Both the position numbers and the translations under genes were made by a program. From positions 62,001-126,000 of the forward strand of contig CP180024.1 of NCBI GenBank assembly GCA_047528255.1: a stretch of DNA of 64,000 bases. Direction: 5' to 3'. The notes below the pieces were generated by a model that was not told the origin of the DNA, did not search any database, and saw nothing but the letters and a program-made list of their open reading frames with translations. Numbering within the stretch: the first letter of the stretch is position 1; every line of letters starts with the position of its first letter. Source of the DNA: G047528255 sp047528255 (GTDB lineage: Bacteria; Bacteroidota; Bacteroidia; Flavobacteriales; Blattabacteriaceae). Shown here one piece after another: positions 1 to 9,694 of this stretch.

Positions 1-202
1 TCTGATTTTGAAAGGTCTCATAGGTTCCTCCTTGGAGGTTTTCGACATCCAAGCCTAGTCCTGAAGTGGCATTGGCTTTCGGATCGGTGTCGATCAAAAG
101 GATCTTTTTTACCAATATCCCCAGTGCTGCTGCTAGGTTGATGGCTGTAGTGGTTTTATCTACGCTTCTTTTTTGATTTGCAATAGCGATTATTTTATCC
201 AT
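1..202 (-). CDS. parA: ParA/Soj-family chromosome partitioning ATPase, N-terminal part (partial)
   Basis: Reading leftward from the ATG at 202, 67 residues are visible before the window edge. MDKIIAIANQ, the following TTTAINLAAALG and LLIDTDPKANATSG match the start of ParA/Soj ATPases, which act with ParB in chromosome segregation on the nucleoid. The deviant Walker A motif is the oddity: the family has KGGVGKTT, here it reads KRSVDKTT, with three glycines replaced while the lysine stays. The switch aspartate region is LIDTDPK instead of the usual LIDADPQ. This may mark a decaying gene, a second ParA-like copy, or base-calling errors. The family assignment is firm; whether it works is doubtful. 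Confidence 0.8.
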   Translation of the reverse strand, partial: MDKIIAIANQKRSVDKTTTAINLAAALGILVKKILLIDTDPKANATSGLGLDVENLQGGTYETFQNQ

Positions 203-333
203 AGTGTGGAGAAATCGGAGATAAAAGTACGATAAATTTAAAAATTATTTTTTACTAGAATAAAAATAGAATCTGCACTGGATGCGCGGTTATAATCTGA
301 AAACGTTACATGAGAGAAGAAAAATAAAAAATT
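203..333. other. parA upstream region with a short IS left-end scrap
   Basis: The bases directly upstream of parA are AT-rich and show no gene. At 299-333 there is a scrap of the IS left end (GAAAACGTTACATGAGAG) fused to a short piece from further inside the same end, consistent with an internally deleted left end. No consensus TAnnTTTG promoter box for parA was found by eye. Confidence 0.5.
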
Positions 334-2441
334 GAAAACGTTGCATGGGAGAAGGATATTAAAATATTTATAAATCAATATATTATTTCGAGACCATTAT
401 GTTAATGGTGGATTACGTTTATTCTAGCATCCTAGATGGGATCGTTAGAGAAAATGTAGATTTAGTCTTTCACATTGTATTCGAAATACTGTTGATTATA
501 AATTAATTAATTATATCTATTTTTATGGACAGCGCATAATAATGCCAAGGGAACGATACAAAGTATGGTCATAGCCTCCATAAGATGCTGGGTATGCAAA
601 CGAGCTAATGGCTTTACCCCTATACTATTATGCTCATTGGCTACTACGCTATGTACAGCTAGTATCATTCCATTTTTATATTCCCCTATCTTCTTCTACG
701 TATCCGTAGTAGATGTTACCTGATTTCTTGAGCCATTTTCCTTGAGTTTCTACTCCTGATTGTTTTTTTTTTTACTTTTTCTTTCTTTGACTGATTTGCT
801 TTTGCCTCTTTCTTCCGATCCTCCCCTACGTAGGTAGGCCCCCCATTGGGAACAAGAGGCCTCACTGTAATACTGGCACTTACTATTACTTCTGTTTTAA
901 CCATCGCCTGATGTTTTTCTAACTCCTTATTGATTTTTTTAAGTAAGAGTTCATATGCCTTTTTGGTTACTATTTCATTGCGAACTCCGCATAGAGTCGT
1001 ATGATCTGGGATCTGATCTTCCAATCGAAAACCAAAAAAGCGCATACAGCTCAAGGATTTTTTCACCAATTCTTCCGTTCCTACATTACTGAGATCATAC
1101 CAGTGACTCAAAATCATCATCGTAAATAACGATATTCTACTGTAAGCAGGTTGCTTTTATTCCTTGTCCTTTTTGATATATTTTTTTATTTTTTTTTACA
1201 TCCCTTACCAGTGGATCAATGGTTTTTAACTTTTTGAAAAACTCAATCCTTCTGGTAGAACGTTCCATATTTAGCTCACTAAATATTATTTGTGCAGTGC
1301 TTTTGAGTATGGTTGCGAATTTTTTATTTTGTACTCCAAATACACGAAACGAGAACGTTGCATGGAAGAAGGAGGTTAAAATATTTGTAAATCAATATAT
1401 TGTTTCGTATATTTTGAATATAAAATAAAAAATTAGCAACTATGCTCAGAAGCACTGCACAAATAATCTTTAGTGAGCTATATATGGAACATTCTACCAG
1501 AAAGATTGAGTTTTTCAAAAGGTTAAACACCTAGATCAACTGGGAAGGGATGGAAAAAGAAATAAAAAAATATATCAAAAATGACAGGGAATAAAAGCAA
1601 TCTGCTTACAGTAGAAAATCGTTATTTACGATGATGATTTTGAGTCACTGGCGTGATTTCAGTAATGTAGGAACGGAAGAATTGGTGAAAAAATCCTTGA
1701 GCTGTATGCGCTTTTTTGGTTTTCAATTGGAAGATCAGATCCCAGATCATACGATTCTATGCGAATTTCGCAATGAAAGAGTAGCGAAAAAGGCATATGA
1801 GCGCTTACTGAAAAAGATCAATAAGGAATTAGAAAAGCATCAGGCTATAGTTAAAACAGGAGTGATAGTAGATGCTAGTATTACAGTGAGCCCTTTGATC
1901 CTAGGGGAACTCTACCTACGTAGAGGAGGATCGGAAGGAAGAAGGGCAAAAGCAAATCAGTCAAAAAAAGCAAGGGTAAAAAAAGAGAATTAATTAGGAG
2001 TCGATACTCAAGGAAAATGGCTCAAGAATCAGGTAAACTCTACTATGGACACAAGAAGCACACAGGGGGGATAAAAATGGAATGATACTAGCTGTACGTA
2101 ATCCACCATTAACACAATGGTCTTAAAGTGTTGGTTTGGATCAAGAAGGCTCGTTATAAAAGATTAGCTCGTGAGCATGCCTAGTGTCTTATGGAGGGCT
2201 ATGGGCATAATTTTTATCATACTTCTGGTATTGTTATGCACTATTCGTAAAAAATATAATATAATTAATTAATTTATAATCAATAGCATTTCGAATACAA
2301 TGTGTCAAAGATTAAATCTACATTTTCTTCAACAAAAACCATCTAGGATGCTGAATAAAGGTAATCCACTATTAACATAATGGTTTCTAAATAACATATT
2401 GATTTATAAACACTTAAAGTTGATTATCTCATGCAACGTTT
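334..2441 (-). mobile_element. IS5-like element, L-L composite (minus) with a second copy nested in it
   Basis: 334-389 is a plus-oriented IS left end, followed at once by the R end of a minus-oriented copy starting at 390. That copy carries transposase fragments on the minus strand (716-1120 encodes 134 residues including DLSNVGTEELVKKSLSCMRF and DHTTLCGVRNEI) and lacks roughly the central 270 bp. It runs to 1350, where a plus copy (1351-2387) interrupts it. Its own left end resumes at about 2393 and finishes at 2441 with CATGCAACGTTTTC. The unit therefore begins and ends with L ends in opposite orientation. Confidence 0.8.
1351..2387 (+). mobile_element. IS5-like element, degenerate plus copy nested in another copy
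   Basis: The left end GAGAACGTTGCATGG lies at 1351 and the right end ATTAACATAATGGTTTC at 2371-2387. The transposase is open only over 1631-1993 (120 residues, with SHWRDFSNVGTEELVKK and IVDASITVSP, the latter holding the first catalytic Asp of the IS5-type DDE triad). Frameshifts then break it. At 2098-2122 a 25-bp piece of the right end sits inside the element exactly where about 280 bp of transposase sequence is missing. The copy is inserted in the left end of the surrounding minus copy, between the -33 and -7 boxes of that element's own promoter. Confidence 0.8.
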
Positions 2442-2530
2442 TCAATATAAAGATAAATATAAAACGAAATACTGGGCTTGGAAGACTAAATAATGCCTAC
2501 TTTTGCTTATTGTTTAAAAAGTCCAGACTG

Positions 2531-3187
2531 ATGAAATTTTTTATAGACACTGCCAACTTGGATCAAATTCGTGAAGCCCAGTCGTTGGGTGTATTGGATG
2601 GGGTAACTACCAATACGTCTTTGATGGCCAAAGAGGGGATCAGCGGGTTGGAAAATATTTACAGACATTATCGGAGTATTTGCGAGATTGTGGACGGGGA
2701 TGTTAGCGCGAAGGTCATATCTACGGATTTTGAGGGCATCATTAGGGAAGGAGAGGCTTTGGTGGATCTTCATCCTCATATCGTCGTAAAGGTGCCCATG
2801 ATCGAAGATGGGATAAAGGCTATTCGTTATTTTTCCGAAAAAGGTATAAAAACAAATTGTACTTTGGTTTTTTCTGTCGGTCAGGCTCTTTTGGCGGCCA
2901 AGGCGGGAGCTTTTTATGTATCACCGTTCATCGGACGTTTGGATGATGTTTCTACAGACGGTTTGAATTTGATACAAGAGATCTGTACCGTGTATGACAA
3001 CTACGATTTTGATACAGAGATTTTGGCCGCTTCGGTGCGTAATCCAATGCATATCGTTGAATGCGCGAAAATCGGGGCGGATGTAATCACGGCTCCCTTG
3101 CAAGAGATCAAAGCTTTATTTCGTCATCCTTTGACTGATATCGGTCTGGAGGAATTTTGTTCTGACCACAAGAAGACTAATATTTGA
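2531..3187 (+). CDS. tal: Transaldolase, fructose-6-phosphate aldolase-like (MipB/TalC type)
   Basis: This 218-residue protein has the length and layout of the small single-domain transaldolases. They interconvert sedoheptulose-7-phosphate plus glyceraldehyde-3-phosphate and erythrose-4-phosphate plus fructose-6-phosphate in the cytoplasmic pentose phosphate pathway. MKFFIDTANLDQIREA is the usual start, which decides for the ATG at 2531 over an in-frame one at 2399 that lies in IS-derived sequence. The Schiff-base lysine is in HIVVKVPM. The family motif TTNPS reads TTNTS here; the Asn is kept but the Pro is lost. The C-terminal IGADVITAPL and LTDIGLEEF are typical. It stands alone between IS wrecks. 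Fructose-6-phosphate aldolase activity cannot be excluded from sequence. Confidence 0.9.
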   Translation: MKFFIDTANLDQIREAQSLGVLDGVTTNTSLMAKEGISGLENIYRHYRSICEIVDGDVSAKVISTDFEGIIREGEALVDLHPHIVVKVPMIEDGIKAIRYFSEKGIKTNCTLVFSVGQALLAAKAGAFYVSPFIGRLDDVSTDGLNLIQEICTVYDNYDFDTEILAASVRNPMHIVECAKIGADVITAPLQEIKALFRHPLTDIGLEEFCSDHKKTNI

Positions 3188-3390
3188 TTAAATATTTGTT
3201 AGTAAAAATCATGAAGGTTCTATTTTTTTATTGCGATGAATAGATTAAAAAGAATTTTGTAAATGAATTGAAATAGCTAATCGAATACTAAAAATAAGAG
3301 CTTAACTTATCATTAGTTAATTTAGAAAATTAACAATAAAAAAAAAGTATTATAGAAAATACAGTTATGAAATTAAAAAAAATAAAGAAA
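3188..3390. other. AT-rich spacer, no gene seen
   Basis: This stretch is strongly A/T-biased with several poly-A tracts and in-frame stops in all frames read. I recognised no gene, tRNA or terminator. Confidence 0.5.
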
Positions 3391-4755
3391 AAAACATTAT
3401 TTTAAGGTGGATTACGTTTATTCAGCCTCCTAAATGAGCTTCGTTGGAGAACGATCTAGATTTAACCTCTAATATCGTATTCAAGAACGTTGCATGAGAG
3501 AAGGAGGTTAAAATATTTGTAAATCAATATATTGTTTCGTATATTATTGGAGTAAGAAATAAAAAATTCGGCTATATGCTCAGAAGTACCGAGCAAATAA
3601 AATTTAATGAACTATATATGGAACGTCACTACCAAAAGGAATGAGTTTTTCAAAAGATTAAAAACCTTGATTCACTGGAAAGGGACGGAGAAAAAAATAA
3701 GAAAATATATCAAAAAGGCAGGGATAAAAGTAAACCTTCTTACGGTGGAATATCGTTATTTATGATGATTCTTTTGAGTAACTGGTATGATCTCAGGAAT
3801 GTAAGAACGAAAGAATTCGTGAAATAAACCTTAAGCTGTATGCGCTTTTTTTTTGTTTTCGATTGGAAAATCAGATCCTAAATCATATGACTCTATGCAG
3901 ATTTCGCAATGAAATAGTAGTCAAAAAAGAATATGAGAGCTTACTAAAAAAAGATCAATAAGGAATTAGAAAAGCATCAGAGGCTTAAAACAGGAGTGAT
4001 AGTAGATTCCCGTATTACAGTGAGGCCCTTTTCTTCCAATGGGAGCTTTTATGTACGTAGTAGAGGATCAGAAGGAGGAGGGGGGGGGGAAATTAAATCA
4101 ATCAAAGAAAAGAAAGGGTAAAAAAAAGGCTCAATCAGGAGTAGACACTCAAGAAAAATGGCTCAAGAGATCAGGTAAACTCTACTACGGATACAGGAAG
4201 CACATAGGCGTGGATAAAAATGCAATGATACTAGCAGTACATAGCGTAGCACCTAATGAGCATGATAGCATAGGTGTAAATTATTAATAACCAGGCTAGT
4301 AGATAAACACAGAGAAGTATATACAGAGAAAGGTAACTAAGTTTCAGCCAACGTCTCTTACTTTGACAGTCGAGGCATTAAAGGTCGTATACAGAAGAAA
4401 GTCTATAGGAACCGTTCTTTAAGTAGGATAGCTATATTATTCAATAAATAAGTGAGTAAAAACAGATGGATAGTATAACCACTTTTGGTAGTATAAATCG
4501 TTGGTTTGGATCAGGAAAGGCTCGTTACAAAGGATTAGTTCGTGTGTATACCTAGCCTCTTATAGAGACTATAGCTCATAATTTAGTACCCTATCCCTAG
4601 GGTTGTTATATACTATTTATAATAATAAATATTATTAATTGATTTATAGTTAATATTTATTTCGAATAAAACACGAAAATTAAATATCTATCATTCTCCA
4701 ATGAAACCCATCTAGGAAGTTGAATAAACATAATCCACTTTAAAACAATGGTTTC
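3391..4755 (+). mobile_element. IS5-like element: R-end fragment (minus) joined to a full-length plus copy
   Basis: 3391-3481 is an inverted right-end fragment (GGTGGATTACGTTTATTCAG). It is followed directly by the left end of a plus copy (AAGAACGTTGCATGAGAG at 3483), which extends over its full length of about 1273 bp to ACAATGGTTTC at 4755. The transposase frame is broken by several indels; 4039-4287 retains QSGVDTQEKWLKRSGKLYYG and YRKHIGVDKN. There is a run of nine G at 4081-4089. The two outer ends are R-type in opposite orientation. Confidence 0.8.
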
Positions 4756-4762
4756 ATATTGA

Positions 4763-4876
4763 TCATCAACGAATTTCACGAAAGTGGAAGCCACTCTGAT
4801 TGAAGAGAACCGACAGATATTTCAACAGACATTAAAAAGTAAATCCGAGCGTTGTCAAAACGGACTTTTTGAATGA
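4763..4876 (+). pseudogene. C-terminal tail of an unidentified gene cut by IS insertion
   Basis: Directly behind the IS right end an open frame of 37 codons reads NFTKVEATLIEENRQIFQQ... and ends at the TGA at 4874-4876, without a start codon. The composition looks like real protein (charged, amphipathic) rather than random translation. I take it as the surviving 3' end of a gene whose 5' part was lost when the IS arrived. I do not recognise the family. Confidence 0.35.
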
Positions 4877-4916
4877 TCTTACAAAAACTTCTGTTCCGAT
4901 GATGAGCTGATTTGTT

Positions 4917-5486
4917 ATGGAATTTTCCCGTGAAATAGAAAAAAGCCTTGAAATATTACGAGAAGGAAAGCTTTTGCTTTATCCTACCGACACCGTCTGG
5001 GGCATCGGATGTGACGCCACTCAAAGCTTAGCTGTACAAAAAATATACAGGATCAAGCAACGGGATATCTCCAAACCAATGATTGTATTGGTGGAGAGCT
5101 TTGAACGTTTATCCGAACTGGTGGAAGTATCAAAAGCAGCCCGAAGGCTCATGAGTCAAGCCGGAAAACCTTTGACCATAGTATACGAAACTCTCAAAGG
5201 AGTAGTAGCTCCAAACCTTTTAAGCAAGGATAAAACCTTGGCGATCCGTTTAACGGAAGACCCTTTTTGCAAAAGATTGATACAAGCCTTCGGAAAGGCT
5301 ATCGTGTCCACTTCAGCCAATCGTTCCGGAGTCCCTCCCCCTATATCTTTTGACCGAATCGATTCCGATCTTTTGGATGAGATAGACTATATCGTAAATT
5401 TGCGCCGAGAAGAAAAAGCATATTATGAAAGCTCTTCTGTCGTGAAACTCTCTTCAAACGGAAAAAAACAAATGTTACGTAAATAA
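4917..5486 (+). CDS. tsaC: L-threonylcarbamoyladenylate synthase, YrdC/TsaC type
   Basis: The 189-residue protein consists of one YrdC/Sua5 domain. The family makes threonylcarbamoyl-AMP from threonine, bicarbonate and ATP, the first step of the t6A37 modification of ANN-decoding tRNAs. Visible motifs are LLYPTDTVWGIGCDA near residue 20, KQRDISKPMIVLV (about 45-57) and STSANRSGVPPP (about 138). The C-terminal Sua5 domain is absent, so it is the short form. The CCA-adding enzyme gene starts 5 bp downstream, so the two tRNA-maturation genes probably form an operon. An IS copy ends about 160 bp upstream. Confidence 0.93.
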   Translation: MEFSREIEKSLEILREGKLLLYPTDTVWGIGCDATQSLAVQKIYRIKQRDISKPMIVLVESFERLSELVEVSKAARRLMSQAGKPLTIVYETLKGVVAPNLLSKDKTLAIRLTEDPFCKRLIQAFGKAIVSTSANRSGVPPPISFDRIDSDLLDEIDYIVNLRREEKAYYESSSVVKLSSNGKKQMLRK

Positions 5487-5491
5487 TATAT

Positions 5492-6925
5492 ATGGACTTG
5501 AGTCAGGTTATTCGTCAAAAGATATTTCAGATCATCAGTCTTTCCGCCCAAGAAATTGAACAAGATTGTTATGTGATAGGAGGCTATGTAAGAGACTTTT
5601 TATTGGGTAAAACCCTTTCAAAAGACATCGATATCGTCACCACCGGAGAAGGTATTCTCTTAGCAAAACAAGTTGCTAAAAATATCTTTCCGAGTCCGAA
5701 AGTTAGTCTGTTCAAACGATTTGGAACTGCCATGTTAAAATACGAAGGCCAAGAAATCGAATTTGTCGGTTCCCGTAAAGAATCCTATCGTTCCAACAGC
5801 CGAAAGCCTATCGTGGAAACAGGAACCCTAGAAGACGATCAAAATCGCCGAGATTTCACAATTAACACTTTAGCCATCAGTTTAAATCAAGAAGACTACG
5901 GTCGCTTGATCGACCCATTCAACGGACAAGAAGATCTGAAAAGAAAGATCATACGCACACCTTTGGATCCGGAAGTAACCTATTCAGACGATCCTTTGCG
6001 CATGTTTCGCGCCATACGCTTCGCGACCCAATTGAGATTTACCATAGAAACGGCCTCGCTCCAATGCATCCGGAACAATAAACAGCGGATTCACATTGTC
6101 TCTATGGAACGAATCATGGATGAATTCCAAAAAATATTTCTCGCTCAAAAGCCTTCTATAGGGCTTCAGCTACTTTACAAAACTGAACTGCTCACGATCA
6201 TTCTTCCCGAACTTACGGTCCTCCAAGGTATAGAAGAAAAAGAAGGCCAAACACACAAAGACAATTTTTATCATACTCTCGAAGTAGTGGATAACATCAG
6301 TCGTGAGACTGATTCTATTTGGTTGAGATGGGCGGCGTTGCTTCATGATATAGGAAAATCCCCTACAAAAAAATATCTTCCCAAGACTGGATGGACATTT
6401 CATTCACACGAATTTGTGGGTGCTAAAATGATCCCTTATATATTTCGACGATTAAAGTTACCGATGGGATCTTCCATGAAGTATGTCCAAAAGATCGTAC
6501 GATACAGCTCGCGGCCTATTGCCCTGGTCGGAGATGAAGCCACCGACTCGGCTGTGCGCAGGCTGTTGTTTGACGCTGGAGATGACCTTGAAGATTTGAT
6601 GACGCTTTGCAAAGCCGACATCACTACGAAAAATCCGATCAAACAACGTAGATACAAAAAAAATTTTTCCCTAGTGATAGAAAAGATCAAAGAGCTTGAA
6701 GAGAAAGACCGCATCCGAAATTGGCAACCCCCCATATCGGGAACTGACATCATGGACGCCTTTGGGCTGGGGCCTTGCAAACAAATAGGTATCATAAAGA
6801 GCTCCCTAAAGGAAGCCATTCTGGAGGGAGAAATACCCAACGAGTACGACTCAGCTTTTGCCTTCATGTTAAAGAAAGGTAAAGAATTAGGTCTTCAAAA
6901 AAAAAAGAATCAAATTTTCCTTTAA
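5492..6925 (+). CDS. cca: CCA tRNA nucleotidyltransferase with HD domain
   Basis: The 477-residue protein belongs to the class II poly(A) polymerase/tRNA nucleotidyltransferase family, which adds or repairs the 3' CCA of tRNAs. The N-terminal head has YVIGGYVRDFLLG and KDIDIV (GG motif and DxD metal site, residues about 28-48), followed by RRDFTINTLAI and the DDPLRMFRAIRFA helix. An HD hydrolase domain with WAALLHDIGK lies near residue 283, as is usual in Bacteroidota versions. It follows tsaC by 5 bp. The antisense frames over its middle are shadows. Confidence 0.93.
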   Translation: MDLSQVIRQKIFQIISLSAQEIEQDCYVIGGYVRDFLLGKTLSKDIDIVTTGEGILLAKQVAKNIFPSPKVSLFKRFGTAMLKYEGQEIEFVGSRKESYRSNSRKPIVETGTLEDDQNRRDFTINTLAISLNQEDYGRLIDPFNGQEDLKRKIIRTPLDPEVTYSDDPLRMFRAIRFATQLRFTIETASLQCIRNNKQRIHIVSMERIMDEFQKIFLAQKPSIGLQLLYKTELLTIILPELTVLQGIEEKEGQTHKDNFYHTLEVVDNISRETDSIWLRWAALLHDIGKSPTKKYLPKTGWTFHSHEFVGAKMIPYIFRRLKLPMGSSMKYVQKIVRYSSRPIALVGDEATDSAVRRLLFDAGDDLEDLMTLCKADITTKNPIKQRRYKKNFSLVIEKIKELEEKDRIRNWQPPISGTDIMDAFGLGPCKQIGIIKSSLKEAILEGEIPNEYDSAFAFMLKKGKELGLQKKKNQIFL

Positions 6926-6976
6926 TGAACCTTACATCTTAATTTTATGCGAGACAAACCAAATTAATTTACCATA

Positions 6977-7518
6977 ATGATCTATAAGATAAGAGTGATA
7001 TTAGATTCAGAAGAAGACGTGTTTCGTTATATTGAAATCAAGAGTACTCAAACCTTATGGAATCTGCATCAAGGAATCAAAAGCTCTTTCATTTTAACAG
7101 GTAATGATTTGGTATTTTTTTTATCATGTTGACGAGCAATGGAAACAATAAGAAGAGATTCCTTTAGAAAAAATGACGGATGATCATTCCGGTACGACTA
7201 TGGCTAACATAAAGATCAAAACGGTACTTCCTGAAGAACAAGTTAGGTTTCTATATGTATATAATTTATTGATTATGTGTTGTTTATTCTTAGAACTTAT
7301 ACAACATAGATGACAAAAAACCGGAGTTGAATTATCCTTTAACGACAAATTTTCAACGGAAAAGTTCCTTTAAAATCTCCCAAGAAAAATCGGAGAAAAA
7401 ACCGATAATGATAATGGAAAACCCAGATGATGATCTTTTCGTGTATCAAGAAGACGAAATAGAGCAAATATTTGGAAACCTTGAAATAGAAGAGGGTGAA
7501 GAAGAATATGATGAATGA
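6977..7518 (+). pseudogene. pRiA4b ORF-3-like (IS1096 TnpR passenger-like) protein, frameshifted
   Basis: MIYKIRVILDSEEDVFRYIEIKSTQTLWNLHQGIK at 6977 (shown here in two readable blocks: MIYKIRVILDSEEDVF and TQTLWNLHQGIK) is the start of a Bacteroidota protein annotated as pRiA4b ORF-3-like. A run of T near 7118 shifts the frame. The continuation carries DEQWKQ followed by an in-frame stop, then MANIKIKTVLPEEQVRFLY, then a further shift to NYPLTTNFQRKSSFK and an acidic tail ending EEGEEEYDE at 7518. At least two frameshifts and one stop make it non-functional unless the sequence is in error. The tail overlaps the nrnA start. Confidence 0.75.
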
Positions 7519-8539
7519 GACCGAAATGTGTTTTGACAGTCTGAAAAAGGCTCTTCACGAACCACGAAAAAAAATAACTATATTAACCCACAGAAGCCCT
7601 GACGGCGATGCCATGGGATCTTCTTTAGGGTTGTGCTCCTATCTCAAAAAACTTCAGCATGACGTTCGCGTGATCGTCCCTACGGATTACCCCGAATCTT
7701 TGAAATGGATGTCCGGAAATGATGAAGTCATTATCTCTTCCGAAGAGACCAAATCCTCCTCCGAAATCCGGATCAAGGATTCGGACTATATATTTCTTTT
7801 GGATTTCAATACCCTACACAGGGTAGCCCCGCTTGATCTACCGTTGCAAGAGAGCCAAGCGACCAAAGTCATGATCGATCATCATATAGATTCCATGTCT
7901 TTTGATCTTATGTTTTCTGATCCATCAGCCCCTTCTACCACAACGCTCATATTCAAATTCATTGAGCGGATGGGAGATACAGAACTGATTGATCAGCAGA
8001 CAGCCACCTGCTTATACACAGGAATGGTGACGGACACGGGGTCTTTCCGTTATCCTTCGGTCACTTCCGAAACCCATCGCATCGCCGCTAAGTTGCTTGA
8101 TAAAGGTGTAGACATAGCGCACGTAAACCTCCATTTTTCCGCCATACACACCGAGCAACGGATGAGTCTTTTGGGAAAGACGCTTCAAAATTTAAAGCCC
8201 CTGGCCGCTTACCGTACTACTTATATGACAGTCAGTGCGGAAGACTTAACCGCTTATCAACACCGTCTCGGCGATACCGAAGGCTTCGTTAATTACGGTC
8301 TGGAGATAAAAAATATTGTATTTTCCGTGATATTCATTGAAGACCTCGATCAAGACTTGATCAAAATATCATTTCGGTCAAGGGGTGATTTTGATGCGAA
8401 TTTTTTTGCCCGAAAGCATTTTCAAGGAGGAGGCCACAAGAACGCTTCCGGCGGAAAATCTGAAGAAAGTTTGAGCGAAACAGTGCAATATTTTTTGAAT
8501 ATTTTACCCGAGTATGAACAAACTCTTAATAAGACATAA
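7508..8539 (+). CDS. nrnA: DHH-family phosphoesterase, NrnA-like oligoribonuclease/pAp phosphatase
   Basis: The protein of about 343 residues has the DHH and DHHA1 domains of NrnA, which degrades short RNA oligomers and dephosphorylates 3'-phosphoadenosine-5'-phosphate. Metal-site motifs are THRSPDGDAMGSS (residues about 27-39), VMIDHHID, the TGMVTDTGSFRYPS stretch, and GGGHKNASGG near the C-terminus. I place the start at the ATG at 7508 (a second ATG follows at 7511). A GTG at 7496 would lengthen it by four residues. It overlaps the tail of the pseudogene upstream. Downstream there is only a 108-bp spacer before IS debris. Confidence 0.92.
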   Translation: MMNETEMCFDSLKKALHEPRKKITILTHRSPDGDAMGSSLGLCSYLKKLQHDVRVIVPTDYPESLKWMSGNDEVIISSEETKSSSEIRIKDSDYIFLLDFNTLHRVAPLDLPLQESQATKVMIDHHIDSMSFDLMFSDPSAPSTTTLIFKFIERMGDTELIDQQTATCLYTGMVTDTGSFRYPSVTSETHRIAAKLLDKGVDIAHVNLHFSAIHTEQRMSLLGKTLQNLKPLAAYRTTYMTVSAEDLTAYQHRLGDTEGFVNYGLEIKNIVFSVIFIEDLDQDLIKISFRSRGDFDANFFARKHFQGGGHKNASGGKSEESLSETVQYFLNILPEYEQTLNKT

Positions 8540-8647
8540 TCATCAATGTGATGGACCTGTCCCTTTCTAGTTTTCATTATTGGAGCTGTGTTGTAAAGAT
8601 TTCTCTTCGGGGTACGTCTGTAAAAAACAAGATGGTTTTCATAAATC

Positions 8648-9630
8648 GAGAACATTGCATGAGAATGCTGTATTCAAATACTTATAAAGTAGTATATTAT
8701 TTCGTCTACTTGGAGTAGGAAATAAAAAAAGATTCGGATCTATGTTCAGAGACCCCGAAAATAATTTTTAGAGAACTATATATGGAACAATAGTTCCAAG
8801 GGAACGATACAAATTATGGTCATAGGCTGCATAAGATGCTGGGCATGCACACGGCTAGTATCATTTCATTTTTATTCACCTCTATGTACTTCTTGTATCC
8901 GTACTAGAGTTTACCTGATTTCTTGAGTCATTTTTCTTGAGTGTCTACTCCTGATTGAGTTTCTTTTTTCGCCCTTTTCTTTCTTTTACTAATTTACCCA
9001 CCTCCTTCCGGTCTACTACTACGTAGGTAGGGACCCATCTTGGGAGCAAGGGGCCTTACTGTAATATTGGTATCTACTATCACTCCTGTTTTAGCTATAG
9101 CCTGATGTTTTCCTAATTCTTTATTGATCTCTTTCAGTAAGAGCTCATATGTCTTTTTGGTTACTATTTCATTGCGAAATTTGCATAGAGCCATATGATA
9201 TTTGGCTGAATCTTCCAACAAAAAACAACAAAGTCGAATGCAACCTATGTACTTTTTTACCAATTATTTCGTTTCTTTTATCACTGAAATCATCCTAGTG
9301 ACTCAAAAACGTCATCTTAAAAACTATATTCCACTGTAGGTAGGTTGGCCTTTTATTTCCTGGGATTTTTGATATATTTTTCTTATTTCTTTTTCCATAC
9401 TTTCCCAGTGGATCAATCTGTTTAATCTTTTGAAAAACTATTCCTTTTAGTAGAACGTTCCATATATAGTTCACTAAATCTTATTTGCGCGGTATTCCTG
9501 AGCATAGAGCCGAATCTTTTTTTATTTCCTACTCCCCGAATATACTAAAAAAATATTTTGATATTACAAATATTTTAAACTCCATCTCTCATGAACCGTT
9601 CTCGTAATCTACTATTAAAATAATGGTTTC
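8648..9630 (-). mobile_element. IS5-like element remnant: inverted, deleted copy held between an L end and an R tip
   Basis: 8648-8789 is a plus-oriented left end (GAGAACATTGCATGAG... to TATATGGAAC). From about 8794 a minus copy lacking its right terminus and about half the transposase runs to its left end at 9603 (ATGAACCGTTCTC). 9604-9630 is a plus-oriented right tip of 27 bp. The transposase remains open over 8994-9263 on the minus strand (89 residues, with FRNEIVTKKTYELLLKEIN). It looks like a plus element whose middle was replaced by an inverted copy. Confidence 0.75.
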
Positions 9631-9694
9631 GTGCCTAAAACCCGAAAAAATCTAAGATCTTGAGAATAAAATAAATGAATTTTTCAAGTGAGAT

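Noticed and set aside
1219..1530. Frames of 68-69 codons on both strands in IS left ends (NSIFLVERSIYSSL and similar)
   Set aside because: They recur at several left ends only because the end is repeated; they are antisense or out-of-frame readings of the transposase N-terminal region.
6170..6867. Antisense frames across the CCA-adding enzyme gene
   Set aside because: They mirror the codon pattern of the sense gene, have no family signature, and the sense gene is certain. The same holds for antisense frames over glpK, glpF, thrS, serA, recQ, ychF, putP and the trp genes.
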